Part shown: piece by piece, positions 1-7,399 of the stretch | How positions within the stretch are numbered: the stretch's first letter is position 1 | Layout of the letters: the number at the start of each line of letters is the position of its first letter | Assembly: GCF_924101635.2 (NCBI RefSeq) | Contig: NZ_CAKMAA020000056.1 | Span: 32,251 to 96,250 of the forward strand | DNA from: Candidatus Nitrotoga sp. HW29 | GTDB lineage: Bacteria > Pseudomonadota > Gammaproteobacteria > Burkholderiales > Gallionellaceae | Direction of reading: 5' to 3' | DNA length: 64,000 bases | The notes under the pieces: generated by a model | What the model was told of the DNA's origin: nothing | Seen by the model: only the letters and a program-made list of their open reading frames with translations | The model's database searches: none | Program-made: the position numbers and the translations under genes

Positions 1-293
1 GTATCGAGGTAGCGAGTTCCACTGCCACACGCGATGCTACCGGTGTGACCATCAACCTTGTCTTTGCTCCGCAAGCCCGGCCCGACCAACGGATAAGTCT
101 CAATGCAGGCGGATATGAGGCATCGCCGGAGAAATTTACCGTCTCGACAGCCAGCCTTCAATTCAAGTATGCGCAATTGCCCGCGGGGAATCACCTATTA
201 CGCTTACGCGTCGATGGCGCTGATAGTTTATTGGTGATTCGACTTACTGCGCCGCCGCAATTCGACAACACACAGGTGTTAACCGTGCTATGA
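1..293 (+). CDS. eCIS DUF4255 (Pvc16-like) protein, C-terminal fragment
   Basis: This is the 3' end of a gene that starts left of the window; the frame is open from base 3, so the GTG at 45 is probably internal. The fragment ends with a beta-strand pattern, LPAGNHLLRLRVDGADSLL, followed by a closing PPQFDNTQVLTV strand. This matches the C-terminal part of DUF4255/Pvc16-type proteins, which typically end in a 'GxYLVRVRVDGAESPL' sheet. Family members are found in eCIS gene clusters and are thought to act at the terminal cap or sheath end of the particle. Its stop overlaps the ATPase start (ATGA), as expected for the Pvc15-Pvc16 pair. The assignment rests on motif resemblance plus neighbourhood, and the N-terminal part cannot be seen. 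Confidence 0.7.
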   Translation, partial: IEVASSTATRDATGVTINLVFAPQARPDQRISLNAGGYEASPEKFTVSTASLQFKYAQLPAGNHLLRLRVDGADSLLVIRLTAPPQFDNTQVLTVL

Positions 294-2218
294 GCACCGC
301 TGACCCACGCCACGAATGGACCGATGCAAATCAACGCCTGATGGTGGCTGAACTCGCTCGTATCAAGACGCGTTTAGTGGGTGAAGAGCAGGAATCGGCA
401 ATGGTTACAGCAGCCGAAATTCGCGCGGCATTATCGGCACCGTCAGCCATAGACCGTATAGTGGAATGCTTTGGTTTGAGCGCTTTCGAACGGGACATTC
501 TCCTGCTTTGTGCGGGCGTGGAAATGGATTCAAATTTTTCCTCGTTGTGCGCCACTGCGCAAAATAATCCCCAGCGATCCTATGCAACATTCAGCCTGGC
601 GCTGGCAACGCTGGAAGAGCCGCATTGGAGTGCGCTCAGTGCGATACGTCCCCTGCGTCGATGGCGCCTGGTTGAGGTTACGGAAGAAACCAGCCTGACG
701 AATGCACGCCTGCGCATAGATGAACGGGTATTGCACTTTCTGGCGGGCATAAATTACCTCGACACTCGCTTGGAACCTTTGCTGCAAAACAGCGGCGTAG
801 CAGCAACGATGGCGGATGTCCAAAGCGAAATTGCACAAGCTATACTGAAGGCATTGCAAGAGCGCAATGCACCTGTTCCGGTCATCCAACTGCTGGGGGA
901 TGACCGCGACGGCCAGGCGGATATTACCGCCAGTGTCGCGGCCGAACTCGGGATGCAACTTCATATCCTGCATGCGGAAGACATACCAGCGGGTGTCCAT
1001 GAACGTAACGCCTTTACCGTGCTGTGGCAGCGGGAATCCGCGCTACTTTCCAGCGCCTTGCTGATCGAATGTCGGGATCAGGTAAATGCAGCTGTAGTCA
1101 CCCGGCTCGCTGAAAATTTAAATGGATTGCTGTTTATCTCCAGCCATAATCCGCTCGAACTGCAACGCAACACCTTACGCTTCACCGTTAATAAACCGGA
1201 CGCCACGGATCAGAAGCGCTTGTGGCAACAGGCATTGGGTTCGGCGGCACAAAAGCTGAATGGTTCGCTGGACGGGGTCGCGTCGCAATACAGATTAAGC
1301 GCACAAACGATCCTGAGTACCGGTGCCGAGATCAGTAGCGCTATCAGCGCAAGTGATAAACCGGACGAATTGCTATGGCGAGCCTGCCGCACTTTGGGGC
1401 GACGGCAGCTGGATGACTTGGCGCAGCGTGTTGAGCCAATTTCCCGCTGGGAGGATTTGATCCTGCCTGAACATCAGAAAGCGATCCTGAGCCAAATCGT
1501 TAGCCACGTGCGTAACCGGCTCAAGGTCTGCGACGAATGGGGCTTTGCCCGCAAGAGTGCTCGCGGCATGGGCCTCAGCACCCTATTCGCTGGTGAAAGC
1601 GGAACCGGCAAAACCATGGCCGCCGAAGTGCTGGCTAACGAACTACACCTCGATCTTTATCGCATAGATCTATCCTCAGTGGTCAGCAAATACATCGGCG
1701 AGACGGAAAAGAACCTACGAAAGGTTTTCGACGCCGCCGAGGACAGCGGCGCAATCCTGCTATTCGACGAGGCCGATGCCTTGTTTGGCAAGCGCAGCGA
1801 AGTGAAAGATAGCCATGACCGCCATGCCAACATCGAGGTGAGTTATTTATTGCAACGCATGGAGGCTTACACCGGCCTTGCCATCTTGACCACCAACCTA
1901 AAGACATCGCTGGATACAGCGTTTCAGCGGCGTTTGCGTTTTGTTGTGCAATTCACTTTCCCCGATATCGAACAGCGCGAGGCCATCTGGCGCAGTGTAT
2001 TCCCCGGTGCCACGCCGATCCAAAGATTGGACTACCGCAAGCTGGCGCAGCTCCAGGTGGCAGGCGGGAACATCCGAAATATTGCTCTTAACGCCGCATT
2101 TTTGGCCGCCGACGCAGGCGAGGCTATCGGCATGGTGCATCTGTTACATGCCGCCCACGGCGAGGGTTCAAAGCGCGAGCGCCCTTTAACTGACGCAGAA
2201 ACGCGTGGGTGGGTATGA
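290..2218 (+). CDS. eCIS AAA+ ATPase (Pvc15-like)
   Basis: A 642-aa ATPase of the type found in extracellular contractile injection loci, where it is thought to help assemble the particle or load cargo in the producing cell. Residues 1-400 are an alpha-helical, non-AAA region with no motif I recognise. The single AAA+ module lies at about 400-600: Walker A GESGTGKT at 435-442, Walker B LLFDEADALF at about 490-499, sensor-1 TTN, then a QRRLRF arginine-finger segment. All ATP-binding residues appear intact. The start is ATG, overlapping the previous stop. The end overlaps the next small gene by ATGA, so translation is probably coupled. It stands directly before the DUF4157 block, which supports a cargo-handling role (inference). 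Confidence 0.88.
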   Translation: MSTADPRHEWTDANQRLMVAELARIKTRLVGEEQESAMVTAAEIRAALSAPSAIDRIVECFGLSAFERDILLLCAGVEMDSNFSSLCATAQNNPQRSYATFSLALATLEEPHWSALSAIRPLRRWRLVEVTEETSLTNARLRIDERVLHFLAGINYLDTRLEPLLQNSGVAATMADVQSEIAQAILKALQERNAPVPVIQLLGDDRDGQADITASVAAELGMQLHILHAEDIPAGVHERNAFTVLWQRESALLSSALLIECRDQVNAAVVTRLAENLNGLLFISSHNPLELQRNTLRFTVNKPDATDQKRLWQQALGSAAQKLNGSLDGVASQYRLSAQTILSTGAEISSAISASDKPDELLWRACRTLGRRQLDDLAQRVEPISRWEDLILPEHQKAILSQIVSHVRNRLKVCDEWGFARKSARGMGLSTLFAGESGTGKTMAAEVLANELHLDLYRIDLSSVVSKYIGETEKNLRKVFDAAEDSGAILLFDEADALFGKRSEVKDSHDRHANIEVSYLLQRMEAYTGLAILTTNLKTSLDTAFQRRLRFVVQFTFPDIEQREAIWRSVFPGATPIQRLDYRKLAQLQVAGGNIRNIALNAAFLAADAGEAIGMVHLLHAAHGEGSKRERPLTDAETRGWV

Positions 2219-2469
2219 AACGCGTCGTCTTGCACATTGACAGCTTGGTATTAAAAGGTTTCCGGTACGAAGACCGGCATGGCATCGCCGAGGGCTTGCA
2301 GCAAGAATTAAGCCGGATGTTAGCCGATCCACAAGCTGCTCAACAATTAACCGCTAGTGGCGATATGCCGCGGTTGCGGATCGGCAATATATCCATCGGT
2401 CAGAATTCAAAACCGCAGCGCGTCGGTTCGCAAGTGGCGCAGGGAATCGGCAAGGGGATGAAGATATGA
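2215..2469 (+). CDS. small conserved-looking eCIS protein, function unknown
   Basis: An 84-aa product starting at the ATG that overlaps the ATPase stop; a GTG two codons upstream is a poorer choice. It begins MKRVVLHIDSLVLKGFRYED, a beta-strand-like opening. A helical middle follows (HGIAEGLQQELSRMLADPQAAQQL), then a Gly/Lys-rich tail. There is no signal peptide, membrane segment or cysteine. I do not recognise a named domain. It is coupled on both sides (ATGA with the ATPase and with the first DUF4157 gene), which is unusual for a spurious frame. The position suggests an adaptor between the ATPase and the DUF4157 proteins, but nothing in the sequence itself shows that. Confidence 0.75.
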   Translation: MKRVVLHIDSLVLKGFRYEDRHGIAEGLQQELSRMLADPQAAQQLTASGDMPRLRIGNISIGQNSKPQRVGSQVAQGIGKGMKI

Positions 2470-3515
2470 GCATTTTCGCGGCGCAGGAGAGTGCAACTGA
2501 TAAGTCACTGCTTTTGGGCAATTCGCCTAACGCGGAGATGTTATTACAGCGCAAATATGCTTTAGGCTTGCACAAGTCGTCACCGACCAGCGAATCCGAG
2601 GGTAAGACACGCTTGCAAGCCAAGCTCACCATAGGTGCCAGCAACGATCCGCTGGAGCAGGAAGCGGATCGGGTCGCAGATCAAATATTGGCAGTACCTA
2701 TTCATTCCGCAGTAAGCGGAGCGGTGCCGAGCATACAGCGATTCACTGGGCAATCAACAGGTGATGCAGGAATTGCACCAGCCAGCGTAGACCGCGTGCT
2801 ATCCGGTTCCGGCAGGTCGCTTGATCCGGCAATACAGCAAGACATGGAGCAGCGCTTTGGCCATGATTTTTCGCAAGTGCGAGTGCATACCGATTTTGCC
2901 GCCAAGCAATCAGCGCAAGATATTAATGCCCATGCTTATACGGTGGGCCACAACATTGTGTTTGGTGCAGGCAAGTTTGCGCCCGAGTCGTACGAGGGGC
3001 GCAAGCTGATTGCCCATGAGCTGACGCATGTGGTGCAGCAGACAGGCGCAGCGGGGATTCATGCAGGCCCAAGCGGTGAAAAACTTACAGTATCCTCAGG
3101 GAGTAATCACACGATACAAAAACAGGAAGTTAAGCCTGATGCGAATCCTGAAAAAAATAAAACTGACGATTCAACGCTTTCTGTTCAACTTGCTGAACCC
3201 GATTTTCTAAGCCTCAAGCAACCTTTTTTCGAGCGTAATGTTTTTCAGCTTTGGGATCCAACTTCAGCCTTGGGTGTATGGAAATACAATTTGGACTTCT
3301 TCAAACGCTTTGGAGTGAGCGATAAATGGGCAGGCAAAGCCGCCAATTTGACCGCTCCACTCGCTATTGATGCGCAATTAAAAGCCAGCAATCCCAAATG
3401 GTGGGAAATAACGGACAAAGAGTTAAAAACGACTTCAATTGTAGCGCCGATACCCATCTTCCAATTTGATGCCAATTTTAGCAATTGGAAGCCACTACCA
3501 TTTTTACAGAAATAA
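2466..3515 (+). CDS. DUF4157 (eCIS core) protein 1, unknown C-terminal domain
   Basis: A 349-aa protein. Residues 20-75 carry the leader typical of this family (MLLQRK, then SNDPLEQEADRVADQ). The DUF4157 domain spans about 107-193, with RFGHDFSQVRVH and an HELTH zinc-peptidase motif at 184-188. Unlike the two paralogues downstream, the CxCG...CxxC cluster after LLQRK is gone (KYALG replaces KCACG). Residues 200-349 form a separate part rich in Trp, Phe and Lys (QLWDPTSALGVWKYNLDFFKRFG) that I cannot assign. This 3' part of the gene is visibly richer in A+T than the baseplate genes, suggesting a separately acquired tip. The family is strongly tied to eCIS loci and often fronts toxins; cargo status here is inference. 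The start overlaps the previous stop by ATGA. Confidence 0.85.
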   Translation: MSIFAAQESATDKSLLLGNSPNAEMLLQRKYALGLHKSSPTSESEGKTRLQAKLTIGASNDPLEQEADRVADQILAVPIHSAVSGAVPSIQRFTGQSTGDAGIAPASVDRVLSGSGRSLDPAIQQDMEQRFGHDFSQVRVHTDFAAKQSAQDINAHAYTVGHNIVFGAGKFAPESYEGRKLIAHELTHVVQQTGAAGIHAGPSGEKLTVSSGSNHTIQKQEVKPDANPEKNKTDDSTLSVQLAEPDFLSLKQPFFERNVFQLWDPTSALGVWKYNLDFFKRFGVSDKWAGKAANLTAPLAIDAQLKASNPKWWEITDKELKTTSIVAPIPIFQFDANFSNWKPLPFLQK

Positions 3516-3573
3516 TATTTGCATCCATTTAAAGATCAGATGAACTATAACCATCGCCAAGAGAGTTGAAGTA

Positions 3574-5286
3574 ATGAGTACCGCTGCACCATTACAGAAC
3601 ACGGCTGCCAAGTCTCCGCTTGTGGATAAATCGTCTCACGCGAAATTACTATTGCAGCGCAAGTGCGCGTGCGGCAACTCGGCATCATCGTCATTAAGCG
3701 GTGAATGCGGGGAATGCAATAAAAAACGTTTGCAAAAGAAACTCAGCATAGGTGCAAGTAACGACCCGCTGGAACAGGAAGCGGATCGGGTCGCCGATCA
3801 GGTGTTAGAAGCGTCGTCACACTCCTCATTTAGCAGCGCAACACCGAGCATCCAGCGCTTTATGGATCAAGCGACAGGGAATTTAGATGCTGCACCACCT
3901 AGCGTGGATCAAGTGCTTTCTGGTTCCGGCAAGCCGCTGGATTCTGCATTACAACACAACATGGAACAGCGCTTCGGACATGATTTTTCGCAGGTGCGCG
4001 TGCATACCGGCCTGGCTGCCGAGCAATCAGCGCGGGACGTAAACGTCCATGCATACACTGTGGGACAAAACATTGTGTTCGGTGCAGACCGGTTTGTGCC
4101 GGGGTCGCACGAAGGGCAGCGGCTGCTTGCTCATGAGTTGACACATGTGATACAGCAATCAGGTTCAGATAGGGTTTGTGTTGGTCAAAGCAATGTCGTG
4201 CAGCGGCAGCCGGCACCACCCAGGAAATGGAAAATACTCTCGCTAGAAGAGATCAAGTCTGACTCCATGCGCGAGAAGCGTCGTGAAAAATCAGGTCAGG
4301 CCGAAGCCAAAGTCTGCCGAACAACCGGAAAGATCGGTAAACAATTAACTAAAGAAGACTGTCCAACTGTCCTAGAACCGGGTAGAGAGGTTAACATCGT
4401 CAAGAAACTACATGACGGCTTCTGGCTACAGATCGAGAACTCGGGCTTTGCCGATATTGGGCCTAAAGAGCTGACATATGTTCTCGGAGCATTTGTTGAT
4501 GAACCAATCTCCCCGCTGGATTCGGGCGAAAGTTGGCTGGATCCCAGTTCGAGCATCAGCAAGTCCTGGGACTTGTACCGAAAAGCTCAAGCTGATCCGA
4601 CCCAATCGAATCTGAAGCTGGTCTGGGCATCGCGTAGCGAAGTAAAAGCTTGGCTGACGAGCATAGGCAAAACGCTGGCCCCGCAAGGCGCCAAGCTGAC
4701 AAGGCGCAATTTGGACGACTATCGGCGTATTTATGCCTCTGCCGAGCAACTGTGGATAGCCAGTGATCAATTGCTCGCGCAGCACAAGTACCCTGAAGCA
4801 GAGAAAGAAACTTATACAGATTGGGCGGTAGGCAGCGGTAAAGATCAGGGTGATAGCATCCATGCCAAAAATGTTCCCACCACGGCCAAATATCACATAG
4901 ATATCTTTGGCGAGGGTTACTTCAAAGGGGCGGTCAACATTGGCATGGCCGAACGCACCACCACCACCGGCATCAGCAACTCACGCGTGCCCAATTTGAT
5001 TTACCGCAAGTTTTCCCGCAAGAGCACCAACACGCTGCCGATCGCTGACCATGTTGCGGATTTGGTCACTTCAGAAAACGGTCCCATTGAAATGCAGGGT
5101 CTCGCCGAAGAGATTGCCCGCATCATCGCCCCTGGTGGCACCATCGTGCTTATCAGTCCGGTAAGTGAGAAGGCCAGTCACGACAAGATCGCCAAAGCGA
5201 CGGGCGGTACCGTTAATCAGGTACTTACCAACAACAGCCGTAACGTAGAAACCGTACAAACGACAATTGTCGTTCCAGGACCGTAA
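3574..5286 (+). CDS. DUF4157 (eCIS core) protein 2 with SH3-like and methyltransferase-like C-terminus
   Basis: A 570-aa protein. Residues 24-50 carry LLLQRKCACG and a CGEC pair, a likely zinc-binding Cys cluster. SNDPLEQEADRVADQ follows, and DUF4157 lies at about 110-197 with HELTH at 187-191. The remainder is unlike protein 1. Residues 250-308 look like a bacterial SH3 barrel (NIVKKLHDGFWLQIENSGFADI). Residues 440-570 resemble the second half of a class I methyltransferase fold (HIDIFGEGYF, then IADHVADLV, then AEEIARIIAPGGTIVLISP). A clear glycine-rich SAM loop is not visible, so this may be a degenerate or permuted version. It lies 58 bp after protein 1 with its own ribosome site. Its opening MSTAAPLQNTAA matches protein 3 almost exactly, pointing to recent duplication. 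An effector role is inferred. Confidence 0.83.
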   Translation: MSTAAPLQNTAAKSPLVDKSSHAKLLLQRKCACGNSASSSLSGECGECNKKRLQKKLSIGASNDPLEQEADRVADQVLEASSHSSFSSATPSIQRFMDQATGNLDAAPPSVDQVLSGSGKPLDSALQHNMEQRFGHDFSQVRVHTGLAAEQSARDVNVHAYTVGQNIVFGADRFVPGSHEGQRLLAHELTHVIQQSGSDRVCVGQSNVVQRQPAPPRKWKILSLEEIKSDSMREKRREKSGQAEAKVCRTTGKIGKQLTKEDCPTVLEPGREVNIVKKLHDGFWLQIENSGFADIGPKELTYVLGAFVDEPISPLDSGESWLDPSSSISKSWDLYRKAQADPTQSNLKLVWASRSEVKAWLTSIGKTLAPQGAKLTRRNLDDYRRIYASAEQLWIASDQLLAQHKYPEAEKETYTDWAVGSGKDQGDSIHAKNVPTTAKYHIDIFGEGYFKGAVNIGMAERTTTTGISNSRVPNLIYRKFSRKSTNTLPIADHVADLVTSENGPIEMQGLAEEIARIIAPGGTIVLISPVSEKASHDKIAKATGGTVNQVLTNNSRNVETVQTTIVVPGP

Positions 5287-5288
5287 CC

Positions 5289-5723
5289 ATGTCCTACAAA
5301 GTCACCCGTGATCAAGATAGTTGCCCGAGTATTAGTTTAACGGACGAGCCACCCTATGTTCATACATTGGTTGCAGTACCTGCTGCGCGAGAGTCCGAGC
5401 TCAATACGGACAATTGGCTGGTAATGGCCTGCGCCGTTTGGAGCACGCCAGACAACTTAGCCATCCAAACTGCTCTTGATGTGGCCAAACACTATGGTGG
5501 AAAACTCAATCTTGGACTACGTCCTTTCGATGATACGGAAGAGCTCGGTACTTGGTGTCCAGGCTTAGAGGACAGTGGACAAAGTCCGCTATGGGTATTG
5601 CTCCGTGATGGTGAGGTATGTATGCAGCGCAGCGGGATTCTTACGGTTGATGAACTGGTCGAGGTGATTGGCGATGTCTGTGATCGATTTGGCAGTTGCG
5701 AAATGATTGAAAAATCCGCGTAG
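5289..5723 (+). CDS. thioredoxin-fold protein lacking the CxxC motif
   Basis: A 144-aa cytoplasmic protein with no signal peptide. The order of segments follows thioredoxin: NWLVMACAVWSTPDN (strand then active-site turn), a helix ALDVAKHYGGKL, then SPLWVLLRDGEVCMQRSGIL and a final helix TVDELVEVIGDV. In thioredoxin the turn reads WCGPC; here it reads WSTPD (residues 51-55), so both redox cysteines are missing. The proline before the LWVLLRDG strand (P100) corresponds to the conserved cis-proline. The start ATG is 2 bp after the stop of DUF4157 protein 2, suggesting co-translation with it. A redox-inactive thioredoxin fold could serve as a chaperone, adaptor or immunity partner of its neighbour. 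The fold call is motif-based. Confidence 0.7.
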   Translation: MSYKVTRDQDSCPSISLTDEPPYVHTLVAVPAARESELNTDNWLVMACAVWSTPDNLAIQTALDVAKHYGGKLNLGLRPFDDTEELGTWCPGLEDSGQSPLWVLLRDGEVCMQRSGILTVDELVEVIGDVCDRFGSCEMIEKSA

Positions 5724-5810
5724 GGTGGAGCGTAATCCGCCGATGATGACGCCGTAAAACGCAATAACGGAGGGGCAATGGTTTAGCATATTGCGCCGAA
5801 TGGAAGGAGA
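5720..5810. repeat. degenerate REP-like extragenic repeat
   Basis: The stretch begins GTAGGGTGGAGCGTAATCCG and continues to TTTAGCATATTGCGCCGAATGG. It resembles the widespread proteobacterial family of GTAGGGTGGATTAGCG...CGTAATCCACC repeats, with the central palindrome eroded. The stop codon of the thioredoxin-like gene lies inside its first bases. It separates that gene from the third DUF4157 gene. No such element was seen elsewhere in the eCIS locus. Confidence 0.5.
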
Positions 5811-5845
5811 TTGATACCTTCATTGCAACTGCGTAACTGCGCAGA

Positions 5846-5892
5846 AGATAAAGTAATCCAGTAAAGTCCCTGAGAACCGGAGATAAAGTAAT
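5846..5892 (+). repeat. 12-bp direct repeat around the start of DUF4157 protein 3
   Basis: AGATAAAGTAAT occurs at 5846-5857 and again at 5881-5892, where it runs into the ATG of the third DUF4157 gene. A related GTTGAAGTAATGAG precedes the second DUF4157 gene. The duplicated leader fits copying of the 5' end together with the start of the gene. Confidence 0.6.
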
Positions 5893-7360
5893 GAGTACCG
5901 CCGCACCACTACAGAACACTGCTGCCAATTCACCGCTCGTCGGCAAATCGCCGCACACGAGGTTGTTGTTACAACGCAAATGCGCCTGCGGCGGGTCGGC
6001 ATCATCATTAAGTGGTGCATGCGAGGAATGCAATAAAAAACGTTTGCAAACCAAACTTAGCGTAGGTGCCAGCAACGACCCGTTGGAACAGGAAGCGGAT
6101 CGGATTGCTGATCAGGTACTGGCAGGGCCAGCAAATTCTACAGTCAACAAGGTACCACCGCGCATTCAACGTTTTACGGGGCAATCCTCCGGGGAAGCGG
6201 ATACGGTGCCCGCCAGTGTTGATCGCGTGCTTGCCGGTTCCGGCAGGCCGCTTGATACGCGAGTGCAGCAAGATATGGAGCAACGCTTTGGATATGATTT
6301 TTCGCGGGTGCGGGTGCATACCGACGCGGCTGCCGAGCAATCGGCAAGGGATGTGAGCGCCCATGCTTACACGGTGGGACATAATATTGTGTTTGGTGCC
6401 GGCCAATTTTCGCCGGGGTCAAATGCAGGCCAGCGTTTGCTTGCCCATGAGTTGACTCACGTGCTACAGCAACAGTCAACGGGTGCCGCGGCGGTACAGA
6501 CGCAACTCTTGCAGCGGCGCGAATGTAAGTCTGATCGTAAGTGCAGTGAGACCGAAAATTGTGCAAAACCTGATGCGGACGAGAAGAGCGATGGTAGCGA
6601 GAGTAAATGGCACAGTCTTACCGTGAATGTGGACGTTGAAGCGGATGACTTCGAATCCGCGCTGCGATCCAAGCAACTTGGACACACCCACGTACGTTTC
6701 GCGGAGAGCAATGGTACCCAATATAGCTATGGTTTCTATCCTGCTGGCGAAACTCCGAACGAAAAGAAGCCCAGCGTACCGGGTTGTGTCAATCACCCTG
6801 ATACAAAACACGACGCCTGTACTGACCGTGCCGTGACTTTTTCCCTGAAAAAAGAGCAATATCTATCCGGCTTGGAACATGCTCAGGAAATTTGTCGTAC
6901 GGGTCATTTTTATGGCATTGATAGTTCAAAAGTTAGTTACACCTGCACTACTTTTGCCGCTAATGTGACAAAAGCAGCCGGCAAAAGCCTGCCAAGCTCG
7001 GCGAGCAAACCCACAACAATTTACTATCAGCAGATACCGTCGATCGATAACCCCAATACGTTAAATGAAAATCTGGAGGCCGAAAATAAAGGGATGGGTA
7101 CCGACGAAGAGGTACTGACGGCGATTGAAATGTGGGGCGAAAGCATGTTGAATAGTTTTCATCATCAAGAGAAGTCACGTTGGATACGGATGTTGCTCGA
7201 AGGCTGGATTAGCGATCGTGACGTCGACGCAGTCGTGAAGGTTGGCAATGTTACTTCGGCGAGTGATTTAACCAAGATACGCTCCAGTGTTGACAGTTTT
7301 GTTAAAGATATGAGTAGTAATGCGCAGAGAAAGCGCGTTCGTGCAGCGCTTGGCTATTAG
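5891..7360 (+). CDS. DUF4157 (eCIS core) protein 3 with papain-like and annexin-like C-terminus
   Basis: A 489-aa protein. Residues 24-48 carry LLLQRKCACGG and a CEEC pair, and DUF4157 at about 108-196 has HELTH at 186-190. Residues 240-370 look like a permuted papain-fold (NlpC/P60, LRAT, PPPDE-type) enzyme. The candidate catalytic His comes first (LGHTHVRF, H265 or H267) with a YGFYPAGE strand, and the candidate Cys comes later (SYTCTTFAANV, C352). This His-before-Cys order is typical of permuted members. Residues 399-489 open with KGMGTDEEVLTAI, which closely matches the calcium-binding GxGT loop of annexin repeats, and then run as helices. It is a plausible effector with an enzymatic core and a membrane- or calcium-binding tail (inference). 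It has its own ribosome site. Confidence 0.83.
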   Translation: MSTAAPLQNTAANSPLVGKSPHTRLLLQRKCACGGSASSLSGACEECNKKRLQTKLSVGASNDPLEQEADRIADQVLAGPANSTVNKVPPRIQRFTGQSSGEADTVPASVDRVLAGSGRPLDTRVQQDMEQRFGYDFSRVRVHTDAAAEQSARDVSAHAYTVGHNIVFGAGQFSPGSNAGQRLLAHELTHVLQQQSTGAAAVQTQLLQRRECKSDRKCSETENCAKPDADEKSDGSESKWHSLTVNVDVEADDFESALRSKQLGHTHVRFAESNGTQYSYGFYPAGETPNEKKPSVPGCVNHPDTKHDACTDRAVTFSLKKEQYLSGLEHAQEICRTGHFYGIDSSKVSYTCTTFAANVTKAAGKSLPSSASKPTTIYYQQIPSIDNPNTLNENLEAENKGMGTDEEVLTAIEMWGESMLNSFHHQEKSRWIRMLLEGWISDRDVDAVVKVGNVTSASDLTKIRSSVDSFVKDMSSNAQRKRVRAALGY

Positions 7361-7399
7361 ATTATAGGTGACTAAATTGACAAACAGGTACCTGATGCA

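Noticed and set aside
7377..7382. TTGACA before the CIS-tube gene as a promoter
   Set aside because: No -10 element at the right distance, and the gene lies inside an operon-like array.
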